From positions 1 to 7,513 of the forward strand of contig JAQGJY010000142.1 in NCBI GenBank assembly GCA_028290325.1: a stretch of 7,513 nucleotides of DNA, given 5' to 3'. This document shows positions 1 to 6,132 of the stretch, piece after piece. The translations under genes were made by a program, and so were the position numbers. The notes under the pieces were generated by a model. The model worked only from the letters and a program-made list of their open reading frames with translations. It had not been told where the DNA came from and made no database searches. The stretch's first letter is position 1. Every line of letters begins with the position of its first letter. The stretch comes from Tardiphaga sp. (GTDB taxonomy: Bacteria > Pseudomonadota > Alphaproteobacteria > Rhizobiales > Xanthobacteraceae).

Positions 1-24
1 GAGATAAATCGTCTTCGCCGTCAT
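1..24 (-). CDS. lpxB: Lipid-A-disaccharide synthase, N-terminal fragment (cut by window edge)
   Basis: Only the first eight codons are present, reading MTAKTIYL from an ATG at 24. The gene continues past the left edge. LpxB is a peripheral inner-membrane glycosyltransferase that condenses lipid X with UDP-2,3-diacylglucosamine to give the lipid A disaccharide and UDP. The identification rests on two things. The start lies 5 bp after the lpxI stop, where lpxB normally follows in alphaproteobacterial lipid A operons. The residues KTIYL also match the first beta strand of rhizobial LpxB proteins as I remember them. No strong Shine-Dalgarno is visible (the upstream bases are TGAGTGCC), so coupling to lpxI translation is likely. 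Eight residues alone would not identify the protein; position carries most of the weight. Confidence 0.72.
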
Positions 25-29
25 GGCAC

Positions 30-884
30 TCACGGTTTGAGCCCGACGACGAACAGGTTGGCTTTGTCGGCGGCGGCGATCATGCCTTGCGGATCGGCCA
101 GGATGCTTTGACCGGCCGCGATGGCGACGCCGCCCAATCGCGCGGACGCCACGCCGTCGATGGTGCGCGCGCCCACCGTGGGCAGATCGTAACGCAAATC
201 CTGCGCGGTCTTCGGCGCCTTCACCAGCACGCCGCGTCCGGCTTTGGCGCGGATGCGACCCTCGTGGCGCAGCCGCGCGATCCGCGCCAGCAGATCGTCC
301 GTGCCTTCGATGCCTTCGACGCCGATCACATGACCGTCGATGATCACGACGGCCTGTCCGACATCGAACGGACTGAGTGAGGTCAGCAGCGCGCGCCCTG
401 TCGCGATATCCGCCTCGGCTTCCGCGTCCGGCGCGCGGCGCGTCAGACATCCCGCCGGCATCAGCAGATCCGGCGCGACGTCGCGGATGCCGCACAGCCG
501 CAGGCCCTCGCGCTCGAAGATGCGGCCGATGCTCGACAGCAGATGATCGTCGCCGCCGCGAAAGGCTTTCAAAATCTGCGGCATCACCCGCAACGTTTTC
601 AGGTCGAGCCGGATTTCCGACAGCGCCGGCCGCACCATCGTGCCGATGAACACGACATCGCGGCAGGACTCGTCGCGCAGCAAGCGAAACAGCGCGCCGA
701 GCTGGCCGACCGGGATCCAGTGATGGCGAAATCGCGCGACATCAGTGGGCGTGGCGAGGCCCTTTAGCGCGAAAAGCACCGGCATCCGCTGATGCGCGAT
801 CAGCGCATCGGCAACCGCGAAAGGCATCGGCCCGCCGGCGGCGATGATCCCGACCGGCGATGAGATGGCCTCACGATCGGTCAT
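30..884 (-). CDS. lpxI: UDP-2,3-diacylglucosamine pyrophosphatase LpxI
   Basis: The 284-residue protein belongs to the LpxI (DUF1009) family, which replaces LpxH in most alphaproteobacteria. It hydrolyses the pyrophosphate of UDP-2,3-diacylglucosamine to lipid X and UMP at the cytoplasmic face of the inner membrane. The N-terminal domain opens with VGIIAAGGPMP (residues 11-21), the glycine-rich start typical of the family. FIGTMVRP (79-86) and GGDDHLLSSI (110-119) follow. The C-terminal domain holds VIIDGHVIGVEGIEGTD (180-196) and the conserved RYDLPTVG (231-238). Its Asp233 probably corresponds to the Asp225 shown to be needed in Caulobacter LpxI. Length matches the family (about 280). The ATG at 884 is supported by GGAGGGA nine bases upstream, the best ribosome binding site in the lipid A block. 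The gene lies 18 bp after lpxA and 5 bp before lpxB. Confidence 0.95.
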   Translation of the reverse strand: MTDREAISSPVGIIAAGGPMPFAVADALIAHQRMPVLFALKGLATPTDVARFRHHWIPVGQLGALFRLLRDESCRDVVFIGTMVRPALSEIRLDLKTLRVMPQILKAFRGGDDHLLSSIGRIFEREGLRLCGIRDVAPDLLMPAGCLTRRAPDAEAEADIATGRALLTSLSPFDVGQAVVIIDGHVIGVEGIEGTDDLLARIARLRHEGRIRAKAGRGVLVKAPKTAQDLRYDLPTVGARTIDGVASARLGGVAIAAGQSILADPQGMIAAADKANLFVVGLKP

Positions 885-902
885 GATCTGACGTCCCTCC
901 GA

Positions 903-1706
903 TCACGCGGCGGTGCTATCCGCCGGCATGCATAATGCGCGATGCTTGCCGCCGCCGATGAAGGCGAGGATTTCGGCGATCGCCGGATCTTCGCTGGCCA
1001 TCGGCGCGAGCGCCGCCAGACGTTCAGCGAACACGCCATTGCCGTGAAACAGTTTTTGATAGAATCCCCGCACCGTCATGATGCGCTCGCGGGTGAAGGC
1101 GCGCCGCTTCATGCCGATGATATTGAGGCCTTCCAGCGCGGCGTACTGGCCGTTGACGAGGCCGAACGGAATGATGTCGCCACGAATGCCGCAGACGCCG
1201 CCGACCATCACCTGGGGTCCGATGCGCGTGAACTGATGCGCGGCGGAAAGCCCACCCATGAAAACGAAATCGCCGACATCGCAATGGCCGCCCAACGTCG
1301 CCGAGGTCGCGAAGATGACGTCGTTGCCGACGTGACAATCGTGGCCGACATGCGCGCAGTTCATGAAGTAGCCGCGCTCGCCGACGGTGGTCAGGCCGCC
1401 GCCCTTTGGGCTGCCGCTATTCATGGTGACATATTCACGGATCGTGCAGCCGGCGCCGATCCGGAGCTTGCCGGATTCGTTGAGGTTCAGAATCTGCGGC
1501 GGCGCGCCAAGCGACGCGAATGGATAGATCGTGCAATCGTCGCCGATCGTGGTGTGTCCCGCGACGTGCACGTGAGCGACGAGCTTGCAGTTCGCGCCGA
1601 TCGTGACGTTGGCGCCGACGACGCAATAGGGACCGATCGTGGTGCCCTCGCCGATCACGGCGCCGTCTTCAATGCGTGCGGTCGAGTCGATGTTCTTCAT
1701 CGCCAT
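903..1706 (-). CDS. lpxA: Acyl-ACP--UDP-N-acetylglucosamine O-acyltransferase LpxA
   Basis: LpxA performs the first step of lipid A synthesis, moving an (R)-3-hydroxyacyl chain from ACP to position 3 of UDP-GlcNAc or its 3-amino analogue. It is a soluble trimer of left-handed beta helices. Residues 1-190 (267-residue numbering) are hexapeptide repeats such as IGEGTT, IGPYCV and IGANCK. The helical C-terminal domain follows from GMKRRAFTRERI. The catalytic His is His122 in HVGHDC (E. coli His125), with His119, His141 (GGH) and His157 (AAHQF) also kept. Gly170 sits at the acyl-ruler position (E. coli Gly173), which suits a long acyl chain. Several cleft residues differ from E. coli; see findings. 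The ATG at 1706 shares its A with the fabZ stop (TGATG), so coupled translation is likely. A TTG at 1709 and an ATG at 1700 are alternatives; none has a clear Shine-Dalgarno. Confidence 0.96.
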   Translation of the reverse strand: MAMKNIDSTARIEDGAVIGEGTTIGPYCVVGANVTIGANCKLVAHVHVAGHTTIGDDCTIYPFASLGAPPQILNLNESGKLRIGAGCTIREYVTMNSGSPKGGGLTTVGERGYFMNCAHVGHDCHVGNDVIFATSATLGGHCDVGDFVFMGGLSAAHQFTRIGPQVMVGGVCGIRGDIIPFGLVNGQYAALEGLNIIGMKRRAFTRERIMTVRGFYQKLFHGNGVFAERLAALAPMASEDPAIAEILAFIGGGKHRALCMPADSTAA

Positions 1707-2161
1707 CAATCAACCAGCATGGCGCCGACATCGGCCTCGGCGACGATCTTGCCGTTCACCTTGGCGTCGCCGTGAAACCACCACATCGCGCCGCGCCGGT
1801 TGATCACATGCATATGGTATTCGATCGTATCGCCCGGCAGCACCGGCTTGCGGAATTTGCATTTGTCGATCGTCAGAAAATAAACCGCGTTGGGCTTTTT
1901 CGATTCCATCGCCTTGATGCCGACGACGCCGGCGGTTTGCGCCATCCCCTCGATCATCAGCACGCCGGGAAATACCGGCCGGTCCGGAAAATGGCCGGTG
2001 AACCAGGGCTCGCTGATGGTGACGTTCTTGATGCCGACGCAGCTGTGATCTTCACGGATGTTGATGATCCGGTCGATCAGCAAAAACGGGTAGCGATGTG
2101 GCAGCGCTTTGAGAATACCACTGATGTCCACCGCCTCGATGGTGACCGGCGCTACGTCCAT
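1706..2161 (-). CDS. fabZ: 3-hydroxyacyl-ACP dehydratase FabZ
   Basis: The 151-residue cytoplasmic enzyme dehydrates (R)-3-hydroxyacyl-ACP to trans-2-enoyl-ACP in type II fatty acid synthesis. It therefore competes with LpxA and LpxD for the same acyl donors. It has the single hot-dog fold of the family: LPHRYPFLLID (20-30), the catalytic His57 in GHFP, and the catalytic Glu71 in PGVLMIEGMAQ (65-75). LPGDTIEYH (108-116) then follows. Length matches E. coli FabZ (151). The ATG at 2161 begins MDVAPVTIEA and places the family core at the usual distance. Upstream lies GAAGGGTAGGAGTA, giving either an AAGG nine bases away or an AGGAG very close. The frame stays open to an ATG at 2260, but that stretch overlaps the lpxD 3' end and gives arginine-rich, non-family sequence. 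It lies 5 bp after lpxD and overlaps lpxA by 1 nt. Confidence 0.97.
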   Translation of the reverse strand: MDVAPVTIEAVDISGILKALPHRYPFLLIDRIINIREDHSCVGIKNVTISEPWFTGHFPDRPVFPGVLMIEGMAQTAGVVGIKAMESKKPNAVYFLTIDKCKFRKPVLPGDTIEYHMHVINRRGAMWWFHGDAKVNGKIVAEADVGAMLVD

Positions 2162-2166
2162 TACTC

Positions 2167-3246
2167 CTACCCTTCGTCCTTCGTCGCCGTATTCGCCTTG
2201 GCGATGATCTGCGTTCCGTCGCGCGCGATGCGCTCGATCGCCAGCACCTCGCGAAACCATTGTTTGGTGGGCTTGGCGACCGGGCCGCCCCAGCGCTCGT
2301 TGTTGGGGACGTTGGAGCGCACGCCGCTCATCGCGGCGATCTGCGCCCCGTCTCCGACGTGGATGTGATTGTTGAGGCCGACGCCCCCCCCCAGCACCAC
2401 GTTATCGCCGAGCGACAGGCTTCCGGCAAGCCCGCACTGCGCGGCGATCAGGCAATGCCGACCGATCGTCACGTTGTGGCCGATCTGGACCTGATTATCG
2501 ATCTTGGTGCCCTCGCCGATGATCGTATCGCGCAGGCTGCCGCGATCGATCGTGGTGGCGGCGCCGATCTCGACATCATGCTGGATCACCACGCGGCCGG
2601 TCTGCGGCACCTTGAGATGGCTCTCCGCGCCATAGATGAAGCCGAAGCCGTCCTGGCCGATCCTGCATCCGGGATGGATCAGCACGTTGTTGCCGATCAG
2701 TGAGAACTGGATCGAGCAACCCGCGCCGATGTTGCAGTCGCGACCGATCTTGACGCCGGCGGCGATCACCGCGCCGGAACCAATCACGGTGCCGGAGCCG
2801 ATTTCGACGTTCGGGCCGATCACGGCCAATGGATCGACGATGACGTCGTCCTCCAGATGGGCGGTGTCGTGGATCACCGCCGAGATGGCGATGCCGGTGA
2901 GCCCGAAGCCCGATCGCGGCCGCAGCGCATCGTCCTGCCAGAGCCGGCTCAGCGCGACGAAGGTCCGGAACGGCGTGCGCGAGCGCAGCACCGCGACATG
3001 CGACGGCACCCGGCCTTCGAACTTGGCGTTGATGATGCAGGCGCCGGCGGCGGTCGTCGCCAGCGCATCGGCATAGCGGACGTTGTCGAAGAAACAGAGA
3101 TGCGAGGGCCCGGCCTCATCGAGGGACGCAAGCGCCGTGATGGGCTGGTCGGCGCGGGACGCATCGGCCAGTTCGGTCGCCGTCAGGGCGGCGATTTCCG
3201 CCAGCGTTGACGACGCATGAGGCTTGTAGAAACTGGATTGCGCCAT
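2167..3246 (-). CDS. lpxD: UDP-3-O-(3-hydroxyacyl)glucosamine N-acyltransferase LpxD
   Basis: LpxD adds the second (R)-3-hydroxyacyl chain, to the 2-amino group of UDP-3-O-acylglucosamine made by LpxA and LpxC. Residues 1-100 (359-residue numbering) form the uridine-binding domain, with ALASLDEAGPSHLCFFDN (38-55). Residues 120-315 form a left-handed beta helix of hexapeptide repeats containing QDGFGFI and IDRGSLRDT. The last 40 residues are a helical tail (KQWFREVLAIERI). Catalytic His257 is in QIGHNV (E. coli His239), and His294 in NNHIHV corresponds to E. coli His276. I chose the ATG at 3246 because MAQSSFYKP resembles the rhizobial family start as I remember it. The ATG at 3285 adds MPDQKARRTAAGG and has a better Shine-Dalgarno (GGAAGG), but that site lies in a small hairpin. 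A nine-G run falls inside the gene at 2384-2392. Confidence 0.94.
   Translation of the reverse strand: MAQSSFYKPHASSTLAEIAALTATELADASRADQPITALASLDEAGPSHLCFFDNVRYADALATTAAGACIINAKFEGRVPSHVAVLRSRTPFRTFVALSRLWQDDALRPRSGFGLTGIAISAVIHDTAHLEDDVIVDPLAVIGPNVEIGSGTVIGSGAVIAAGVKIGRDCNIGAGCSIQFSLIGNNVLIHPGCRIGQDGFGFIYGAESHLKVPQTGRVVIQHDVEIGAATTIDRGSLRDTIIGEGTKIDNQVQIGHNVTIGRHCLIAAQCGLAGSLSLGDNVVLGGGVGLNNHIHVGDGAQIAAMSGVRSNVPNNERWGGPVAKPTKQWFREVLAIERIARDGTQIIAKANTATKDEG
2384..2392 (-). repeat. Nine-G homopolymer inside lpxD
   Basis: The coding strand reads CTG GGG GGG GGC here, giving nine consecutive G and encoding Leu-Gly-Gly-Gly (residues 285-288 of LpxD), just before catalytic-region His294. It is the longest homopolymer I noticed in the window. 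The frame is intact in this copy. Such tracts slip in replication and are prone to sequencing error. Confidence 0.9.
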
Positions 3247-3288
3247 ACCACCTGCCGCGGTCCGGCGAGCTTTTTGATCGGGCATGAT

Positions 3289-3301
3289 GCCTTCCGAAGG
3301 C
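3289..3301 (-). promoter_or_regulatory. Small hairpin covering the upstream lpxD Shine-Dalgarno
   Basis: The strand-symmetric sequence GCCTTCGGAAGGC can fold as GCCTT-CGG-AAGGC. Its right arm is the GGAAGG that would serve the lpxD ATG at 3285. If it folds in the mRNA, that start would be partly masked, leaving the ATG at 3246 as the more accessible one. The stem is only five pairs with a three-base loop, so it may be chance. Confidence 0.3.
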
Positions 3302-3329
3302 CGGTGGCCACTCTTCGGGGATCACGCGC

Positions 3330-3339
3330 TTGACGTCAA
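3330..3339. promoter_or_regulatory. 10-bp perfect palindrome upstream of lpxD, with -35-like half
   Basis: TTGACGTCAA is a perfect palindrome in the bamA-lpxD spacer, with its near edge 44 bp before the ATG at 3285. Its first half on the minus strand is TTGACG, five of six matches to a sigma-70 -35 box. The hexamer 17 bases further on, GAAGAG, is a poor -10, so I do not call a full promoter. A palindrome over a -35-like element would be a reasonable operator site, but this is inference. Confidence 0.25.
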
Positions 3340-3370
3340 CCTCGGAGCGCCAATCAGCCCGGACGATGAG

Positions 3371-3419
3371 AAAAACCTCACCTCCAAGGCACGCGTTGCG
3401 CGTCTCGAAGATGAGGTTT
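3371..3419 (-). terminator. Terminator-like hairpin between bamA and lpxD
   Basis: Read in the direction of transcription, AAACCTCA (3419-3412) pairs perfectly with TGAGGTTT (3380-3373) and ends in five T (3375-3371). The 31-base interval contains its own stem, ACGCG-CAA-CGCGT (3403-3391). The start of the structure is 17 bp after the bamA stop. The geometry fits an intrinsic terminator or partial attenuator that would lower lipid A gene expression relative to bamA. Weak points are the long loop, the AT-rich outer stem, and three of the five T being used in the stem. Confidence 0.5.
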
Positions 3420-3436
3420 GATCCCTGAGCGGATGC

Positions 3437-5959
3437 TTAGAACGAGGTGCCGCCGCCGAACTTGAACTGCTGCACGCGATCATACTGACCCTTGGTGATC
3501 GGAACCGCGTAGTCGAAACGCAGCGGACCGAATGGCGAGGCCCAGATCAGGCCGACACCCACCGAGGTACGGACGATGTTCTTGTCGTCGTATTGAAGCG
3601 CGCAACCCGGGCAAGTGGCGTTGGTTTCACCCGTCGCAGCCCATGAGGTCGGACCCTTATAGTCGTACAGCGAGCCGGCATCGGCATAGACCGCGCCTCT
3701 CAGACCGGTTTCCTTGGGCAGGAACCAGAACGGCATCTGCAATTCGACCGATGCGCCCCAATATTTCGTGCCGCCCAATGCGTCACCAAAGGCACCCGCT
3801 CGCAAATAGGTAATGTCGCGAGGACCAATACCGTTCGGCGCGAAGCCACGGACGAGATTCGGACCCATCTGGAAGTGATCCAGCATGCGGATGCTACCCG
3901 ATCCGTCCTGGTTGTCGGAATTTCCGTAGCTGTTCAGGATGCCGCCCTGCAAGCGAAGCAGGCCGACGATGTCCGCCACCAGCGGGGTGTAGTACTTAAT
4001 ATCGGCGGCGGTCTTGATGTACTTCACGTCACCGCCGACGCCGGCGAAATCCTGCTTGAAGTCGATGAGCAGACCGTCGGTCGGGTTCTTGTTGTTGTCG
4101 AGCGTGTTGTAGTTGAGCGTGTAGCCCAGCGACGAGGTGATGGCGGCACCGCCCTGCAACTCACGACGCACCGGCAGCGAGGATTCGCCATCGACGTAGC
4201 AGCCAAGAACCGACGAATTGCTCAAGCTCTGCGGCAGGCCCGCGTTCAACGCCGCGATCGTCGGGTTGTAGTTTGCCGAGCCGACGATGTTGTTACAATT
4301 CGACAGCGCGTCGGGCAGCGAAATCTTCTGCTGATAGACCGAGTAGCGCAGCTGCAACGAGAGGTCCTCGCGCAACTGGAAGCCGAGTCGCGGGCTGAAG
4401 CCGAGCGTCTTGGTGTTGTACGACACGAACGAGTTGGCAAGCTGCTCGCGCTGGAACAGGTCGAGGCCGAGCGCGACGCGGTAATCGAGCAGATAGGGCT
4501 CGACGATCGACAGCGAGTAGCCACGGGCATACTGGCCGTATTGCACCGATGCCTTGGCGAACAGGCCACGGCCGAGGAAGTTACGCTCCGAGATCGAGAC
4601 CTCCGCCAGCGCGCCGTCCGATGTCGAGTAACCGCCCGAGACCGAGAAGTCGCCGGTCGACTTTTCCTCGAGATCGACCAGCAGCACCACACGGTCGCTG
4701 GACGAACCCGGCTCGGTCGAGATCTTGACCGACTTGAAGAAGTCGAGGTTCTTCAGGCGGCGCTCGGCGCGATCGACCAGCGCGCGGTTATAGGCATCGC
4801 CTTCCGAGAGATCGAATTCGCGACGGATCACGTAATCGCGGGTGCGGGTGTTGCCGCGCACGTTGATGCGTTCGATGTAGGTGCGCGGACCTTCTTCGAT
4901 CGCGAACACGATCGAGACGGTCTGGTTTTCGAAGTTGCGGTCGCCGCGCGGGCGAACCGTCGCGAACGCGAAACCGCGACGCGAGGTCTCGATCTGCATT
5001 TCCTCGACCGACTTCTCCAACGCCTCGGCATTGTACAGCGAGCCGACGCTGACGCGCGAGTAACCGCGCATCGAGTTGCCGTCGAAACCCGGAATGGTCG
5101 ACTGAAACTGGACCGAACCGACGCGATACTGCTGGCCTTCCTCGATCTTGAACGTGACCAGGAAGCCCTTGCGTTCCGGATCGTATTCGGTGAGCGCGGC
5201 CACGACCTGAACGTCGGCATAGCCGTTCTTCAGATAGAACCGGCGGATCAGATCGCGATCGGCCTCGACGCGATCCGGATCGTAGAGATCGCCGGAGGCC
5301 AGGAAGCTCAGCACGTTCGACTCGCGGGTCTTGATGATGTCCTTGAGGCGATAGGCCGAATAAGCCACGTTACCGACGAACTCGATCGACTTGACGCCGG
5401 TCTTGCCGCCCTCGGTGACCGTGAAGATCAGATCGACCCGGTTGTTCGGCTGCTCGATGATTTCCGGCGTGACGTTGATGTCGTAACGGCCCGAGCGGCG
5501 ATAGATTTCGGCAATGCGCTGGGCATCGGCCTGCACCTGCGGACGCGACAGCGTGCCGCGCGGCTTGGACTGGATTTCAGCGGTGAGCTGTTCGTCCTTG
5601 ACCTTCTTGTTGCCTTCGAAGGCCACGCGGCCGATCACCGGGTTCTCGATCACGGAAACGACGAGACGGCCGCCGACCTGATTGATACGAACGTCCTGGA
5701 ACAGGCCGGTTTCGATCAGGGCCTTAAGGCCGTCATCGATGCGGCCCTGGTCAAGACGGCCACCGGGGCCGGTCTTGAAATAGGAGCGAATGGTTTCGAC
5801 TTCGACGCGGCGATTGCCTTCGACAGAGATCGACGCTGCGGTCTGTGCGACGGCCTGCGATGAAATCAGGGCGCTGGACAACGTCACCGCAACCGGCATC
5901 GCGGCCCACATCAGGGCGGCAACGAGGCTTCCCCGCAAGATTGGCATTCCGAACTTCAT
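3437..5959 (-). CDS. bamA: Outer membrane protein assembly factor BamA
   Basis: BamA is the Omp85-family core of the BAM complex. It folds beta-barrel proteins into the outer membrane, among them the LPS exporter LptD. The 840-residue precursor has a signal peptide of about 38 residues ending AVAQ, preceded by a long hydrophobic stretch. Five POTRA domains follow at about 42-108, 109-187, 189-276, 279-357 and 360-433. A 16-stranded barrel fills 434-840. The loop-6 VRGF motif is at 703-706. The protein ends in Phe (QQFKFGGGTSF), as outer-membrane barrels normally do. The four Cys lie only in surface loops: 555 and 587 in loop 4, and a CPGC at 783-786 in loop 7. I chose the ATG at 5959 because it puts the signal peptide at the N-terminus; AAGGG lies about 10 bases upstream. 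The frame stays open to an ATG at 6136. Confidence 0.97.
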   Translation of the reverse strand: MKFGMPILRGSLVAALMWAAMPVAVTLSSALISSQAVAQTAASISVEGNRRVEVETIRSYFKTGPGGRLDQGRIDDGLKALIETGLFQDVRINQVGGRLVVSVIENPVIGRVAFEGNKKVKDEQLTAEIQSKPRGTLSRPQVQADAQRIAEIYRRSGRYDINVTPEIIEQPNNRVDLIFTVTEGGKTGVKSIEFVGNVAYSAYRLKDIIKTRESNVLSFLASGDLYDPDRVEADRDLIRRFYLKNGYADVQVVAALTEYDPERKGFLVTFKIEEGQQYRVGSVQFQSTIPGFDGNSMRGYSRVSVGSLYNAEALEKSVEEMQIETSRRGFAFATVRPRGDRNFENQTVSIVFAIEEGPRTYIERINVRGNTRTRDYVIRREFDLSEGDAYNRALVDRAERRLKNLDFFKSVKISTEPGSSSDRVVLLVDLEEKSTGDFSVSGGYSTSDGALAEVSISERNFLGRGLFAKASVQYGQYARGYSLSIVEPYLLDYRVALGLDLFQREQLANSFVSYNTKTLGFSPRLGFQLREDLSLQLRYSVYQQKISLPDALSNCNNIVGSANYNPTIAALNAGLPQSLSNSSVLGCYVDGESSLPVRRELQGGAAITSSLGYTLNYNTLDNNKNPTDGLLIDFKQDFAGVGGDVKYIKTAADIKYYTPLVADIVGLLRLQGGILNSYGNSDNQDGSGSIRMLDHFQMGPNLVRGFAPNGIGPRDITYLRAGAFGDALGGTKYWGASVELQMPFWFLPKETGLRGAVYADAGSLYDYKGPTSWAATGETNATCPGCALQYDDKNIVRTSVGVGLIWASPFGPLRFDYAVPITKGQYDRVQQFKFGGGTSF

Positions 5960-5986
5960 GCGCGACGCGCCCTTACTATTTTCTTG

Positions 5987-6010
5987 CCGGTTCGCGCCCC
6001 CGCGCCCCGG
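5987..6010 (-). promoter_or_regulatory. Symmetric GC-rich stem-loop in the bamA leader
   Basis: On the transcribed strand the bases read CCGG-GG-CGCG-GGGG-CGCG-AA-CCGG. Two four-pair GC stems are nested around a GG/AA internal loop and a GGGG tip. The element contains two tandem copies of GGGGCGCG. It ends 27 bases before the bamA ATG, just ahead of the AAGGG ribosome binding site. It could protect or process the bamA message or slow ribosome loading. GC-rich DNA produces such symmetry by chance fairly often. Confidence 0.35.
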
Positions 6011-6032
6011 CAGAATCCCCTGAGTTGCCCAG

Positions 6033-6060
6033 CTTGTATCCAACTTTGTCCCCCGGGCAA
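6033..6060 (-). promoter_or_regulatory. Weak sigma-70-like promoter candidate for bamA
   Basis: TTGCCC (6060-6055) and TACAAG (6038-6033) are separated by 16 bases and each matches the sigma-70 consensus at four of six positions. The element lies 73 bp upstream of the bamA ATG in the 173-bp rseP-bamA spacer, the longest non-coding stretch here. No obvious ECF-type GGAAC element was seen. It could equally be chance. Confidence 0.2.
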
Positions 6061-6132
6061 ACGACCTATCGCACCGCACCTTGAATTTCGCTCCCAGACG
6101 TTGCTGATCGGCCACGGCGTTGTAATCCCCAC

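Noticed and set aside
1707..1709. TTG start for lpxA
   Set aside because: It would add one residue and needs a rare start codon, while an ATG sits directly after it and overlaps the fabZ stop.
942..1775. 277-codon open frame on the plus strand opposite lpxA
   Set aside because: Antisense shadow. Its repetitive ADR/VAD wording mirrors the hexapeptide repeats of LpxA read backwards.
2162..2260. Longer fabZ start at 2260
   Set aside because: It would overlap lpxD by 94 bp and add 33 arginine-rich residues not seen in FabZ. The ATG at 2161 gives the family length.
1676..2368. 230-codon open frame on the plus strand opposite fabZ and the lpxD 3' end
   Set aside because: Shadow frame spanning two real minus-strand genes, with no family resemblance.
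3875..5863. 662-codon open frame on the plus strand opposite bamA
   Set aside because: It is fully antisense to a clear bamA and its composition (runs of D, R, A, V, E, L) is that of a shadow frame in GC-rich coding DNA. No domain is recognisable.
6025..6060. Inverted repeat TTGCCC/GGGCAA in the rseP-bamA spacer as a terminator
   Set aside because: The stem is six pairs with a 24-base loop and no T run, so it is not convincing as a terminator.
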